In this document: positions 1 through 18,968 of the stretch, one piece after another | Layout of the letters: every line of letters starts with the position of its first letter | Position numbering within the stretch: position 1 is the first letter of the stretch | From: Annona cherimola | Taxonomy: Eukaryota > Streptophyta > Magnoliopsida > Magnoliales > Annonaceae | Assembly: GCA_030490835.1 (NCBI GenBank) | Contig: CM059974.1 | Coordinates: 2,859,501 to 2,923,500, forward strand | Direction: 5' to 3' | DNA length: 64,000 nt | The notes under the pieces: model-generated | Database searches by the model: none | Told to the model about the DNA's origin: nothing | The model's input: only the letters and a program-made list of their open reading frames with translations | Made by a program: the position numbers and the translations under genes

Positions 1-658
1 TCCATGCTCTCCAGTTGATTTTCAAAAATAACGAAAACAAATAAATTCATACAATGTGTCAAAATTTTACGGAGGCAGGATCTAGGAGGGGCCAGGTGAC
101 AAAAAATAAAAAAGTATTTTGGGGTCACGCATCATGATGAACACTTGACATAAAAAATAAGGCCAACGCGAATTTGGAGACATAAAAAAAGAACGTAATG
201 GTTTTATTATCGATGTTGAAACTGATATGAGAACTTAACGAAAGACGAATCTAGCCCATGCCTGCAATGCTGGAAAAGGTGGGGAAACAGTGTCGATGGC
301 TCAGTGGTGGAGCGAATACCTTGGATGAGGGCCCTGTGGGATCGCCATCTTTTGTTCACATTGATATTGGATTGCTGTTTGAATTTTGTCTCTGTTCTCC
401 GTCTCTCTGTCGTGCCTGAGTTTCACAGCTTCCATTGAGGAGTTGAAGGTATCGTATTTTCCTGTGTCTCCAGATCAGCCTGAAATGCATGTGTTGCTAA
501 CCTTGATAACCTAGTTTCAATTACTTTCTGCCTTTTTTCGCCTTTCATTATCAAGCGTCGATAGCTTTCTACCTTTCCTGCCTTTCATTATCATATTCTC
601 TCCATGTACAATATATGAATTTGAACTCATGAGCAGTGGTAATTAATTATGTACCCAG

Positions 659-2782
659 TTGAGCTTGACAAGCAATCATATTGTGATCTTAAAGTAGCGA
701 ACAACACTGAACATCATGTCGCGTTTAAGGTGCCTACTTTTAACTGATATTCATGCTTTATTGTCAATGCTATTGCTAAGTTATCTCGGAAGTTCGGTTG
801 GTTTTTGCTTAATTCTTTCTGGTTTTTTGGCTTTGCTAGGTCAAGACTACTACACCTAAGAAGTACTTTGTAAGACCTAATACTGGCATCATACAGCCAT
901 GGGACTCATGTGTTGTAACAGGTGCAACCTTTATTTTATTGTGTCAAGTTCTGCCAAAGTAGTCAGAAGTGTTTGGTCATGACAAGAAGATTAACATTTT
1001 ATGACATGATTTTAGTGACCATAATGTTTTTTATTGCTAGGTAGCAATGCAATACAAAAATTAACCTTTTGGCAACAATGAAAAAATATATATATTGTTG
1101 TAATAAATTTCACAAAATTGTTGCTAAAGCGTTTTGCTATTGACATATTGTGGGTGACAAGATTCAACATCATTGCACTGCCAATCACCCATTTTCTTGT
1201 AGTGGGTGATCTCTATATATTTTTTGACTTTGGTGGCTCCTATTGCAGTCACACTACAAGCACAGAAGGAGTATCCACCTGATATGCAGTGCAGAGATAA
1301 GTTTCTACTGCAATCCACCAAAGTTCCTCCTGCTATGGACACTGATGAGATTCCCTCAGATGCTGTACGAGTTCTGTTGTCAAGGGCTAATAACTTAGTA
1401 GAATTTTTAGCTACCTAACTCGGAGATGATCTATATTGTTTTGTGCAGTTCAATAAGGATGCTGACAAAGTAATAGAGGAGTGCAAACTCAGGGTTGTCT
1501 ACACCATGCCCGGTTCTGGTCAGGGTTCAGAAGTGGAATCAGGGCTTAGTTCATCAATTTCAACGAGCTCAAAACATGGTTCTGAGGTAGTTAATTTCAG
1601 TAGGATTTTCTTCTTTCCATAGTTAACCCGAATATCTTGCTGTTTTCCTGATCTTCGTGCTCTGGACATCATCAAATGGCCTGATTTTGTAATTTTAAAT
1701 TGACAGATGGATGGTTCCTCAAGCACTGAAGATGTGAGTAAACATTCTCAGTGTCCCCCCTCCTCCCCCTTTCCATTTGCATGTGATTGGTATCGTGGTT
1801 TCTTTTTTTCCTTCGTTGTTGTTTACCTGACTACATTCTAGTATGTCAATAAACTAAACATTGATGAAACCTTTCAAATGCAAGACTGTCAAGTTTCATT
1901 CGGAATCAGTACCAGACGATAATATCAAGTTGCTTCTGAAATAAGTTTTTTTTTTTTTTTTTGGATGTTAGGTGCTATAGTTTTTGGGTGTGCTTGATAT
2001 CAGAATATTGCCTAATGGATTTAGATTTCCTAGATCCTATGGCCTTTGGTGCTCTTCTGGTGGCAGCTTGCATTGTTTTTCACTGTGCATTATTAATATT
2101 AGGATTCAGCTTGTGTATTTTTGTTAAATGTCATTTTTTATATTGTTTTCCGCAATTCAAAAGATTTCTGCAGAGTAACTTTTGGGGGCATTTGGACATT
2201 TCTATTTTCATTTTTAACATTTCGTGTTTAGTTCCAGGCATTGCAGCGCCTAAAGGAGGAGAGGGATTCTGCACGTCGACAAACTCAGCAATTGCAGCAG
2301 GAACTGGTATGATTGCATTGGATCTTTCTTACAATGTTTAACTGCGGCATCTTTCTCATTCGATATCCTAAACTCTGTATTGCTGTAGCATTTTCTTCCC
2401 AGTTTCGTGTTCTCAATTTTTTAACGTTTTTGAAAATAAAGAGTAGTGGTTGCTCATCATTGATAAAAATTTAATAACGATCCCCTTATCATCACTCCAC
2501 ATGCTAAGTCTGAGATAGCGAGATATTTTTCACATTGATTAAAGGCTTGAAGAGTTTATGATTTATGGATGAGATAAGTTTCCTGTTTTTGTTTAGTCAT
2601 TTTGATGAATATCAAACACATTTTCTGCTTATTCATTTCAGGAGATGTTGAAGAGACGTAGGAGCCGCAGAAACGATGAGGGCTTCTCCTTGACTTTTGC
2701 TGCCTTCGTGGGACTTATTGGCATCATTTTTGGCTTCCTCTTAAACTTAACATTGTCTGCGCCGCCAACTCCAGCTGCATGA
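659..2782 (+). CDS. VAP/VAP27-type vesicle-associated membrane protein (5' exon missing)
   Basis: Tail-anchored ER protein of the VAP family. Its MSP domain binds FFAT-like motifs of partner proteins at membrane contact sites (family knowledge). Exons by splice sites and frame: 659-729, 840-921, 1249-1364, 1449-1586, 1707-1733, 2238-2306, 2642-2782, giving 213 in-frame residues. The MSP core is clear: HHVAFKVKTTTPKKYFVRPN, then GIIQPWDSC, then KEYPPDMQCRDKFLLQS. A charged, Gln-rich coiled-coil segment (LQRLKEERDSARRQTQQLQ) follows. The end is a basic RRRSRR stretch, a hydrophobic span of about 22 residues (FAAFVGLIGIIFGFLLNL) and a short luminal tail. Among Arabidopsis VAPs it most resembles the At5g47180 type. 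Exon 659-729 starts in phase (TT GAG CTT, F-E-L), so a first exon encoding the N-terminus and the PEELKF-like strand must lie upstream. I could not find it with confidence, and it may be outside the window. Confidence 0.9.
985..1205 (-). mobile_element. CACTA-like element end inside VAP intron
   Basis: The intron between 922 and 1248 contains, read on the minus strand from 1204, CACTACAAGAAAATGGG. This matches the terminal signature of CACTA transposons (CACTACAAGAAAA). The inner part is AT-rich. The opposite terminus is not visible, so the left limit is approximate and the copy may be truncated. Confidence 0.4.
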
Positions 2783-3785
2783 CTGCATGTAAAATTGTCG
2801 TAACGAGAAAAAAATTTCTTTTATTGTGTTTTGTAAATTAATATTGGAATCCTTTTTGCTGAAAATGAATATTTATAGGTAGCCATAGGACATGGTATGG
2901 TTCCATTCTGTATTGTCTTTGTGATAATTCAAAGTAGTGAGAGAATCTACTTTTTACCAGCTGCATGACGTTCACGTAACGAGAGATTTTCTGATTTCCA
3001 TTTTCCAAATAAAACCTAGGCACCGTTTAACATTTGGCGTGCAACTAAGCTCATGAACTTCGGGTTCATCTTAACTGTAATTCTATTTATAAAACATTAG
3101 TCCTAACTTTAACTCTATTGATAAAATCTAAACTCTAATACTATTTTTGAAAATCGGATTCGATTTGAGTTTCAAGTTGAAATTTATTGATGAAAATTTT
3201 ATGTAAAAATAATAAGTTTAGAATTTCATATAAATATATAATAATAACAAATCATATAAGTAAATATAATAATATATAGTGAAATTATAATTTTTTTTAA
3301 ATAGCATATCAAGAATAATTCTAGAAAAAATTAACATAAAAAATAAGACAAAGGAATAAAATTAATAGATGTAAAAGTAAATGATAGAAATAAAAGATAA
3401 ATATAAATAAAAATACTATATTTATTTATAATATAATTATAATATGTCAAATATGTATTCAAATATAAATATAATTAAGATAAATGTGTAAAATATAAAG
3501 AAATATTGTTTAAATATTATGTATATAATACATTCTATAATAAATTCAAAATGGAAACTCGGACTTGGATTCTTCGAACTTGGGTTGGAAAAAGTTAGTC
3601 TAAACACGGGTGGAAATCGAGTCCAAGTTGCACCTCAATTTAACATAGTGGAATAAGATAAATATGAGATGAAAAAACTATTGTTTGGAAAAAAAAATAT
3701 TGGAAACGAGAAAAATATTATTAGAAGTTGAAATTGTAAATTTGTTGTGTATTGAAATTGTATTGAAAACGTTGGTGGCTTATGA
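2783..3785. other. 3' flank of VAP gene and AT-rich spacer
   Basis: The first 250 bases are the likely 3' untranslated region of the VAP gene, with A/T-rich polyadenylation-like stretches near 2860 and an AATAAA at 3008. Beyond about 3050 the DNA is very AT-rich with no reading frame worth reporting. Short GC-richer blocks (3545-3645) look like worn repeat ends. Confidence 0.5.
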
Positions 3786-4070
3786 GGTGTTTGTTGATAC
3801 CTATAATTTTTTTTATGTAAAACTTTTCAATATAAATTTTTTTATTTTTCATAATTATTTTATTTTTAATTGTTTCTTCATTTCTTCCTATAAAACTACC
3901 GTACTTTTAAATTATTTTTAGATAACTACTTATACATCTAACCTATCTGTTTTAATTTTATTTTTTTACTTCTTATCATTGTTTCTATCATATCACGTTA
4001 TTTTCTCACATTTTAAAAACTTTTACAACAAAAACTTATCATTAAAAGTTTTATCATTTCCCAACACACA
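3786..4070 (+). mobile_element. MITE family M3, copy 1
   Basis: Member of the M3 family. It begins near GGTGTTTGTT and ends near CCCAACACACA. The internal order is shared by all copies: TAAAACTTTTCAAT, then ATTTTTAATTGTTTC, then ATCATATCACGTTATTTT, then ATTAAAAGTTTTA. No coding capacity. Confidence 0.65.
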
Positions 4071-4249
4071 TTACTGCGCTAAAAATAACAATTAGAAGTA
4101 TAAAAATAAAATAAACTAGATATGATAGTTATATGAAAAGATATAAAAATAATTAAATGTAAATGTAATAATAGCAAAAAAAATAGTTAGGTGTTAAAGA
4201 TATTACATAGAAAAATGATCATGTTAGTTTAGGCTAAACAATGTTTCGC

Positions 4250-4555
4250 TTAGCTCACCTCAAATAAACTATTTAAAAATATTTTTTTAGTTTTTTATCC
4301 ATGCATTTTGTTTATCTAAATGTATTTAATATATAAATCAAGTTTTACTATTTTTAGATATTTGTATATTTTTTTTTTTAAACACATACATACATATAGA
4401 TATTTAAAAATATCAACAAAATATATACACATATCCAAAAATGAAAAACTTGGTTTATATGTTAAATACATTTAGATAAACAAGTATATTGATAAAAATA
4501 AAAATAAAAATTTAAATAGGTTTTTTAGGTGGATTAAGTAGAACATTTGTTTAAC
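4250..4555. mobile_element. MITE family M2, divergent hairpin copy
   Basis: Long AT-rich inverted repeat. The left arm carries TTTATCTAAATGTATTTAAT and the right arm the reverse, ATTAAATACATTTAGATAAA-like. TTTTACTATTTTTAGATAT faces its complement across the centre. Same plan as the better preserved M2 copies, but the GC-rich tips are lost. Confidence 0.5.
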
Positions 4556-4976
4556 TCGGGTTAACAAAATCACTTTTCTATTATACAATGGGTGTATTTG
4601 GCATTTGAGAGAAAAAATTATCTTTATTTTTTCATGCGCTTTTCTATTCAATGCAATGTTTTAATTGTTTGATTATCCTATTTTTAAATTTTTTTATATT
4701 CTTATATAATTATCTTATTTATTTCTTTGCTCATAATTGTTATCTTTATTTTATCATATTACCCTCTTTTCAAAATTTCTGGAGAACTTTTCATCTCTTA
4801 TTAACTAATGGAGCATAAATGGCTTTTATCTCCCAACATATGATCCAACGTATGCTCATCACAGCGAAAATCTTACTTGTCCAATATCAAAATCATTAAA
4901 AATCCAACAGCAGCTCTTTACAAAAAATGTAAGAGGTAATTGGGTAATTTCAGGCCGCTTTAAGTGGCGTACAACT

Positions 4977-5622
4977 CAGGGGTGGAAATCTGGCGAGTCA
5001 TATCAGGTTAAGGTTTGTCCAACCATAACACTACTTTTTAAAAATTGAGCTTGATCCTCACTTTTTTTAAATAGGTTTTGGGATAAATTTCGAGCTGGTA
5101 TCGGACCGGTTTCAGAATAGCAGGGCGGGTTAAAAATACGGGTCAAATAAGATAATTTTAAGAATTTATATACCTATCAAACATAAATATACATCTATAC
5201 TAAATTTAAATATTATATGTTTCAATATTTCACTAATTATTAAAAAACACATAATTAAGAGAACAAAACATTTGAAAATATAGTATAAATTTATTAAAAT
5301 AGGTTAATATACAATTAAACATAAGTGTTATATATGTACAAATTTTTTTTTATTGATTCTTATATTGCTTTCTGAATAAATTAATTCTTCTATAGTTGAT
5401 AGAGTTGATTATAAAAAAAGTGAGAATTTTGAAAGAAAATAATAATAATATTTTAACATAGACTTATAATTTTTAATAAATTAATATATGAGAGACGGGT
5501 CCGGACATAATCGACACACTCCGATTCTATTTTTAAATTCGGGTCAAAATTTCTGACCCAGCCCTGTACCGGGCAAAAAACAGGTTGGGTCACGGGTCGA
5601 CCCGCTTTACTTCCCACCCCCA
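4977..5622. mobile_element. hAT-like non-autonomous element
   Basis: The left end is CAGGGGTGGAAATCTGGCG. The right end, read on the minus strand, is TGGGGGTGGGAAGTAAAGCG. The GGGTC-rich subterminal blocks near both ends (5125-5150, 5498-5605) are typical of hAT-type elements with YAGGGGTGGCAA termini. About 645 bp with an AT-rich core and no transposase. I could not confirm an exact 8-bp target duplication. Confidence 0.5.
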
Positions 5623-5721
5623 AACTATGACCTGCGAAATGTTTCGCGGGCTCACCCCTGCGGCCTGCGCACCCTTTCGCACGGAATCTGCACGACCTAC
5701 GCGCACTCATGAGCGAAAAGC

Positions 5722-5729
5722 GCGGGAAA
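5722..5729 (-). promoter_or_regulatory. E2F-type site upstream of CDC7 gene
   Basis: GCGGGAAA, the reverse complement of TTTCCCGC, matches the E2F consensus TTTSSCGC exactly. It lies 314 bases before the start codon of the CDC7-type kinase. A near-match (TTTCGCGG) lies at 5642-5649. E2F control is typical of replication genes; its action here is inference. Confidence 0.5.
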
Positions 5730-5794
5730 AATCCGGGCAGGTGCTTCCCCCTCAAAATCCACTTGAAACTCATTTCCGCGCCTTCCTTCCTCCT

Positions 5795-5814
5795 CTCTCT
5801 CTCTCTCTCTCTGC
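5795..5814. repeat. (CT)n microsatellite in CDC7 leader
   Basis: An uninterrupted CT run lies between the E2F-type site and the start codon, probably in the 5' untranslated region or core promoter of the kinase gene. Pyrimidine-rich leaders are common in plant core promoters. Confidence 0.6.
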
Positions 5815-6042
5815 TTTCCCATGGCGATTTCCAGACTGTTATTCTCCACAATCTCCCAAGTCCAAACAGCTCTGATCTCAGAAGCACCAGGCCTATGAAC
5901 TAGGTTTTGCTTGCAGCGTCTCGAACAGCCAGACGGAAAAACCCTAATGCCCTTTCCACAATGTTAAATTCTCCTACAATCACCGACTAATCCCCATTTT
6001 CTGCATCCGATCCAAGTCGGCAATCCTCTGGAAGGCGCCACT

Positions 6043-13821
<7,779 letters not shown>

Positions 13822-15298
13822 GAGATTTTAGCCTGCTGGCTTTCTGTGGACCTGGAATGCAAGCTGGCCTATCACCCCCACTCATCTGCAGGTGATCCCA
13901 AGTGATCAATAATGATTGACTTGCTGCATTAATCCCCAGAGACATCTCATAGAGCAATCTTGGGATGTTTTGATGTTTTTAGCTAGCTGTAGGCCAAAAA
14001 ATTTAGATGGCTAATGCTGTCAGATCTAGGAAAAGCGGCACAAATAATGCGGGGAGAGAACCGGATCGATCCCCTTGGCATTAACAGTAGACTTATGTAC
14101 AGGTATGAAGATGCAGTTGACACCATTTCCCTTCTCGGCTGAGATGTAAATTCCTAGTTTCTAGTACTATCATTCATTTGACTGTTGTTTCATGGCGTTC
14201 TTAAATTGTTGTATCATGTAAACTTCTTGAACTAACTCAAGTAACAGAAACTCTCCTATGCTATGAATATTTCATTAATGTAAAATATCGTACCGAGAAA
14301 AATATTAGTATTTGAAAAATATATACCTTAACTACAGCATCTTTCATGTTCTTGTTTGCTGAATTTTTCAAGTGTGAATGTTGCAAAATAGATTCCATTA
14401 ATTAATGAAAGCTTGAACACAAGGTTCAAATGCGATGCAAAATTTAGTTCTAATTTACAATTAGAGAAGTTAGGAGATTAGCATTTTTTTTGCAAATTGG
14501 CAGAGCTGTCACTGAATAGTTTCTTCAGTATGTCCATTGGTAAATTCATGTTGAGGCATATTGCTTAAAAGGGGTTTAAGCCCATTTTTGAAAAAAATAA
14601 TGAATTGGGATTTTGACAGTATCTCTTCAATGAATTCAGAATTTCAGATAGATGGCCTCACCCACCAAATCTTTCTGCGATGACTATCTAACCTTTGTCC
14701 TGCAGCTTCCTTGATAGCTGAGAAGGGACGAACCAGTTCGATTAAAAGCTTTCCAGATTTGGGTTGTGGTGAAAGAATTATGATAAATGATAAATCTATT
14801 GCGATTCCAAAATATAGTGTAGTCGGAATAATAGGATTGGTCTTTAGTACACGTTCACTTAGCTTGAATAGGTGTACATACGTGGTGGAATTGGAATGTT
14901 GATTCCGTATGGTTAATCACTTTCTGACTGTCGTCCTCTACGGAAGCTTCCAAATTGGAACAATGACTTCGGGCCTGCTTGATTTTGGCATTGATCTTCA
15001 ACAGTAGTTTGTTATTTTAGAGCTTAAATATTTTTATAACCATCTTTTGGCAATGATAAAACTTTTTTAAAAACATTTTTAATATAACCTGACACCTTTA
15101 GTTATCTAAAAAACTTTTTCTTGTTGTTATTATTTATGTTTTTAATCGCTATATTTAGCTAAAATTTTAATGTGATCTTTATTCAACTTATTTTCAAAAT
15201 ATTTCTTTAGAATTTAAACCATTTATCATATTTGTCTATATCCATTTATTTATGATTTTGTATATTATGTATTCTAAACTTTTTTACACTATTAGTAT
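13822..15298. other. CDC7 3' untranslated region and spacer
   Basis: Moderate-complexity sequence after the kinase stop, with AT-rich polyadenylation-like stretches near 14260-14320, is the probable 3' untranslated region. From 14400 on, no frame resembles a known protein. A 63-codon open stretch at 14711 has no family resemblance and is not called. Confidence 0.45.
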
Positions 15299-15570
15299 GG
15301 GTATGTTTGTTTATCTTCGAAACTTTTTAATTTAAAATTTTCACTCTTCTTAACTACTTTATTTTTAAATTATTTCTTCACATTTTCTTATATAATTTTC
15401 TATTTTTCAATCATTTCTACATAATTATCTATATAGTTAACCTATATATTTTAACTTTACTATCTTTCTTTCTCATCATTGCCCTTTTTATGTTACATTA
15501 TTTTTTTGTACTTAAAAATTTTTTATACAAACTTTTTATTAAAAAATTTTACCACTTTTTAAACACATTG
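15299..15570 (+). mobile_element. MITE family M3 copy
   Basis: Starts GTATGTTTGTTTATC and ends TTTAAACACATTG. Internal landmarks ATTTTTCAATCATTTCTACA and TTTTATGTTACATTATTTTT are shared with the other M3 copies. Confidence 0.65.
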
Positions 15571-16760
15571 TATATTTTAGAAATTCAACAAATTCCTTCA
15601 GTTAGTATAACGCGAAGGATTAAACTTGATAAATAGTTGAAATTAAAAAATTATTTTTATTATAAAGAGTTATACTTCACCCATTTTTATATAACTCAAA
15701 TCTATTTTTTATACTTTGATAATCAAAGGAAAATTTTCTCCGTCCTTCTATTTAGCATCATATGTGTAGTCAATGAACTCTACCAATCTACCATCTGTCT
15801 AGTATTAGCATGCACTAGCCTCATTTCAAAAAATGCAAATTAATGCGATAAAATATTTGGTTGATTTGCAAATATAGTTTAATTATAATTGTAAATATAC
15901 CTTTATAATTTTAGAAATTACAAATAACTCCTACTTGGTTTGACTGTATTCAAATATACTCATGCTGTTATAACATCGATACTGCATCGTCAAATTATGA
16001 GCATATTTGTAAAAATATGCAAACTATGTAGGTATATTTGCAATTTTAAAAATTAAGTGGGTAAATTTAGTTTTTACAAAAATATATATGTGGTTTATAT
16101 ACCTTTGCAATCATGGTCAAATTATGTGGAGGATTATATGCAGTTTATGAAATTATGTGAGTATATTTGCAATTATGATTAAATTATGTGGGTGTATTTG
16201 TAAATTATTCTAAAATATTTCAATGTTAAATATTAATCTTAAGATTATATTTTTAATATCTAAATTATCTAAAATATCATTATACCATGTAAAAGGTGAT
16301 TCACATTCTAAAGTATTTGTGAATGAATTAATTATTTTTATAATTTAATATGAATATATTTTTAAGCAAATGTGCTTCATACACACTTAATGCATTTGAA
16401 ATTTCTTATAGATAAACACAATATTAAATATGATGGACTGAGTGAATAGAAAAAAGAAGAAGATAAGTGTATAAGAAATTGTTTCTCGGTAGGAAATAAG
16501 GAGATGCGTGTGCATAGAATGATTACTCATCTTTCAATATCTTGTACACAAGAAGCAAACATTTTCCAAATAACAGGACCGCATTCTTATATTTTTTACA
16601 TGCCAATGAACATCTTGAAGTTGGAGACAATTAAACTTTTTCTTTTTTTTAAAAAAAAAAGTCAAGAACCAAAAATAAAAAAATAAAAAAACAAAGAACA
16701 AGAACGAGAAGATCTGTCCGGCGTACAAGTCGCACGCGGTACACATCTGCCGTCCACATC
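15571..16760. other. AT-rich spacer upstream of MsrA with short degenerate repeats
   Basis: From 15860 to 16215 a motif like TATGTGGGTATATTTGCAAT recurs several times in degenerate form, in both spacing and sequence, suggesting decayed satellite or transposon DNA. An oligo(T)/oligo(A) block lies at 16637-16690. No gene seen. Confidence 0.4.
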
Positions 16761-16879
16761 AAGCCACGTCACTCAGCGCGCCGGATATAATTGTAATCCC
16801 CGCGGCGGAATGGGATAGCTATTGCGAGCGAGAGGGCAAGCAACAATCCCTTCCGTTTCCATCCGTCACACGCCATACC

Positions 16880-16886
16880 TATAAAA
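16880..16886 (+). promoter_or_regulatory. TATAAAA motif overlapping first MsrA ATG
   Basis: TATAAAA ends on the A of the first in-frame ATG (16886). If it is the functional TATA box, transcripts would begin about 30 bases further on and miss that ATG. A weaker upstream candidate is GGATATAATT at about 16783-16792. Confidence 0.4.
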
Positions 16887-18032
16887 TGCATATCTCCTGC
16901 TTCGCTCCAACTGCTTCTGCCGCCGCCCGCTGCTCTCCGGTTCTCGTCTTCTCTCGCTTTTCTCATTTCTCCTCCTCCTCCTTCTCTTCTACTGCCAAAT
17001 TCTGCTTCGGTTCTTCCTCCTCCTGCCATAGTTACCCAAAAGCCCTTCTCTTCCGCCCCATGAACTGGCTCGGAAAGCTAGGGTTTGGATTCGGAAACCG
17101 GTCGCCCGGCGCCATGTACTCTCCCTCTTCTTCTGCCACCTCCCCCATCGCGCAGGGTCCCGACGACGACATCCCGGCGCCGGGGCAGCAGTTCGCACAG
17201 TTCGGCGCCGGTTGCTTCTGGGGCGTCGAGATCGCCTTCCAGAGGGTCCCTGGCGTAACGCGGACGGAGGTCGGCTACACACAGGGGTTCTTGCATAATC
17301 CTACGTACGAGGACATCTGCTCTGGCACCACCAACCACTCGGAGGTGGTGAGGGTGCAGTTCGATCCCAAGGAGTGTAGCTATGAGGATCTGCTGGGCGT
17401 CTTCTGGGCGCGCCACGATCCCACGACTCTCAATCGACAGGTAATTCTCGTTAACTTTTCTCGTTGTTTTGACGTGGTTCGGAAGTGAATGGGGATGATT
17501 TGGATGGGACAAATGCAAGAAGTGTCTGACTTGGTTATTAGTTAGGTTTATGGCCAAGCTTTTTATAAATGGTTAAGCTCTGTCCTAATCGAGACTTGAT
17601 GGCTGAGTCTTATCTGCCATCTTGGCTGGCGTTGTTTCTAATGTGGGAGGAGTTTGGATGTGTTTAGAAGTAAAGGGGATTGCTTGTGCATGTATATTGA
17701 GAATTGGAGCCGCTTTTAAACTGCAGATTTTTTTTCTATATTTTGGACTTGCTAGGATGAAAATATTTATTGGTAAAAGTTATTGCAGCATACAAACTGG
17801 ATGGCTTGACTTCCTTTGGAGTCAACCCTAGCTGTATTTTCAGAACCTCTAACCTATTTCTTCATCAGGTTGGTTAGATAGGTTTCGTCTGGTTTAATTT
17901 TGGTTTGGGTTTTATTGAACCCTAAACTAAAATTTTCTTGGTTTTGGCAGCTAGTTTCAAGTTGAACCTGGCCATATCTCCACCCGTATTGTCAGGTAAT
18001 AATTCCATGATAGATGAAAGAGAGAATTGAAA

Positions 18033-18068
<36 letters not shown>

Positions 18069-18406
18069 TCCGATCCTGTGCAGTCCGCTGTAAAATGGAC
18101 CCCACACATATTAGATTGTAATGAAACTTTATACAATCATTTATCCATATATAAATCATACTTTAGACGGTTTTGACGTTGAAAAAACCACTTTAAACTT
18201 GATATTTACGTTAAACTATTTTATTATGTTGATTTTGCACTATTTTAAGATGGAGACTACACACATGTTGGATTTGGATGAAAATTGGTATGCTAATAAA
18301 GTGAACAATTCTAAATACAATGGGTGGGGTGGATTTTCTATTTATGATCAAGTGGGGCCCACAGTGCATGGACTGCACGATGTAGTCGCACGCACTGGAT
18401 TATTTT

Positions 18407-18476
<70 letters not shown>

Positions 18477-18928
18477 ATTCCATGATGGATGAAAGAGAGA
18501 ATTGAAAGAATATATCTATATAGATATACATGGGACCCATTCTTGTGCAGTCGGTACGGTGCAATCCGCTGTAAAATGGGCCCAACACATATTAGATTGC
18601 AATGAAACTTTATACAATTATTTATCCATATAAAAATCATACTTTAAACGGTTTAGATGTTGAAAATACCACTTTAAACTTGGTATTTATATTAAACTAT
18701 TTTATTACGTTGATTTTGTACCATTTTAAGATGGGGACCACACACTTGTTGGATTTAGATGAAAATCGGTATGATAATAAAGTGGACAATACTAAATATA
18801 ATGGGTGGGGTAGATTTTTCATTCATGATCATGTGGGGCCCACAGTGCATGGACTGCACGGTGCAATCGCATGCACTGGATCGTATTCCTATATGTGTGT
18901 GTGTATGTGTATATATATATATATATAT

Positions 18929-18968
<40 letters not shown>

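Larger units (their letters stand above)
18000..18515. repeat. Direct repeat of 41 bp flanking M1 copy A
   Basis: A block beginning TAATTCCATGAT occurs at 18000-18040 and again at 18475-18515. The copies differ at one position (A/G) and both continue into TA-rich DNA. The 475-bp period includes M1 copy A and its TA and GA tracts. Confidence 0.8.

Noticed and set aside
295..345. tRNA-like A-box (TGGCTCAGTGGT) with GGATCGCC downstream
   Set aside because: The B-box match is poor, there is no tail and no target duplication. Could be a SINE head but not supportable.
5453..5903. Overlapping frames on both strands upstream of CDC7
   Set aside because: They cover the hAT-like end, the E2F-site region and the CT-repeat leader; Ser/Leu/Arg-rich composition follows from the repeat.
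18121..18477. Open frames of 118-131 codons in the same frame in M1 copies A, B and C, and nearly open in D
   Set aside because: Tempting as a conserved small protein, but between copies most changes alter the amino acid, copy E has a one-base frameshift, and the ends run into microsatellite codons. This is neutral drift in a short element.
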